Positions 7,526 to 7,808 of a stretch of 7,808 nt of DNA are shown here, piece by piece. The notes below the pieces were generated by a model, which was not told the origin of the DNA, ran no database searches, and was given only the letters and a program-made list of their open reading frames with translations. Location: the NCBI GenBank assembly GCA_021783935.1, contig JAJXTK010000299.1:1-7808 (forward strand). The letters are read 5' to 3'. Each line of letters begins with the position of its first letter. The first letter of the stretch is position 1. The DNA comes from Myxococcales bacterium (GTDB taxonomy: Bacteria > Myxococcota_A > Polyangia > Polyangiales > JADJMO01). Made by a program: the position numbers and the translations under genes.

Positions 7526-7808
7526 CCATGGTCCACGGCGGGCGCCTCGTCGCCCACGCGCTCAAGCGGCACGGCGTCTCCCACCTCTTCACGCTCTGCG
7601 GGGGCCACATCCAGGCGATCTACGACGGGTGCCTCGACGAAGGCATCCGTGTGGTCGACGTGCGCCACGAGCAGAGCGCCGGGCACGCCGCCGACGGCTA
7701 CGCCCGCGTGACCGGCAAGCCCGGCGTTTGCGCGGTCACCGCGGGCCCGGGGGTCACCGACGTGGTCACGGCCGTCGCCAACGCGCAGCGCGCCGGCGTG
7801 CCGATGGT
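7522..7808 (+). CDS. Thiamine-diphosphate enzyme, ILVBL/2-hydroxyacyl-CoA lyase-like, N-terminal part
   Basis: The first 95 codons of a gene cut off by the window end. They form the start of the Pyr domain of the acetolactate-synthase superfamily. The sequence HGG..LV...L..HGV..LFTL.GGHI, then GIRVVDVRHEQSAGHAADGYAR and VTAGPGVTDVVTAVANAQ, matches from memory the animal ILVBL (HACL2) enzyme more closely than biosynthetic IlvB, notably at GGHI and VRHE. Glu50 in RHE is the conserved glutamate that contacts the cofactor's aminopyrimidine. The family includes acetolactate synthases and 2-hydroxyacyl-CoA lyases that split 2-hydroxyacyl-CoA into formyl-CoA and an aldehyde; substrate cannot be told from this fragment. 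The ATG at 7522 overlaps the recD2 stop; a second in-frame ATG is at 7528. There is no good separate ribosome-binding site, so coupling to recD2 is likely. Confidence 0.85.
   Translation, partial: MTMVHGGRLVAHALKRHGVSHLFTLCGGHIQAIYDGCLDEGIRVVDVRHEQSAGHAADGYARVTGKPGVCAVTAGPGVTDVVTAVANAQRAGVPM

Overview
The window is about 70% GC or more. Its third-codon-position bias is strong enough to leave long reading frames open on the strand opposite real genes. With the gene content (a MerR/TPR hybrid protein, a secreted PEGA-like protein, eukaryote-like metabolic enzymes), this points to a large-genome Myxococcota, Polyangiales-like bacterium. The lineage is inferred from composition and families and was not tested by a search.

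Layout. Two transcription blocks diverge from an intergenic region at about 3178-3349. Leftward (minus strand) come a MerR-type HTH/TPR protein (3177-2137), a 157-base gap with a strong inverted repeat, a mitochondrial-type 1-pyrroline-5-carboxylate dehydrogenase (pruA-like, 1979-342), and the start of an RsmG-like 16S rRNA methyltransferase that leaves the window at base 1. Rightward (plus strand) come an exported PEGA-like protein with two hydrophobic segments (3350-4618), the 16S rRNA methyltransferase RsmD (4653-5231), a RecD2-type helicase (5228-7525), and the start of a thiamine-diphosphate enzyme resembling ILVBL/2-hydroxyacyl-CoA lyase (7522-7808, cut by the window end).

How the genes fit together. 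The rightward genes look like one transcription unit: the last two junctions overlap (GTGA and ATGA), implying translational coupling, and the PEGA-like gene ends only 34 bases before rsmD. pruA and rsmG are also tightly packed, with three bases between stop and start and the rsmG ribosome-binding site inside the last pruA codons. The grouped functions are mixed (ribosome modification, DNA repair, central metabolism, envelope), so shared expression does not prove a shared pathway.

I found no tRNA, rRNA, CRISPR array, insertion sequence or phage gene, and no convincing new defence or biosynthetic system. The parts most worth a second look are the HTH/TPR hybrid, the two inverted repeats in the divergent region, and the cysteine-paired PEGA-like envelope protein.
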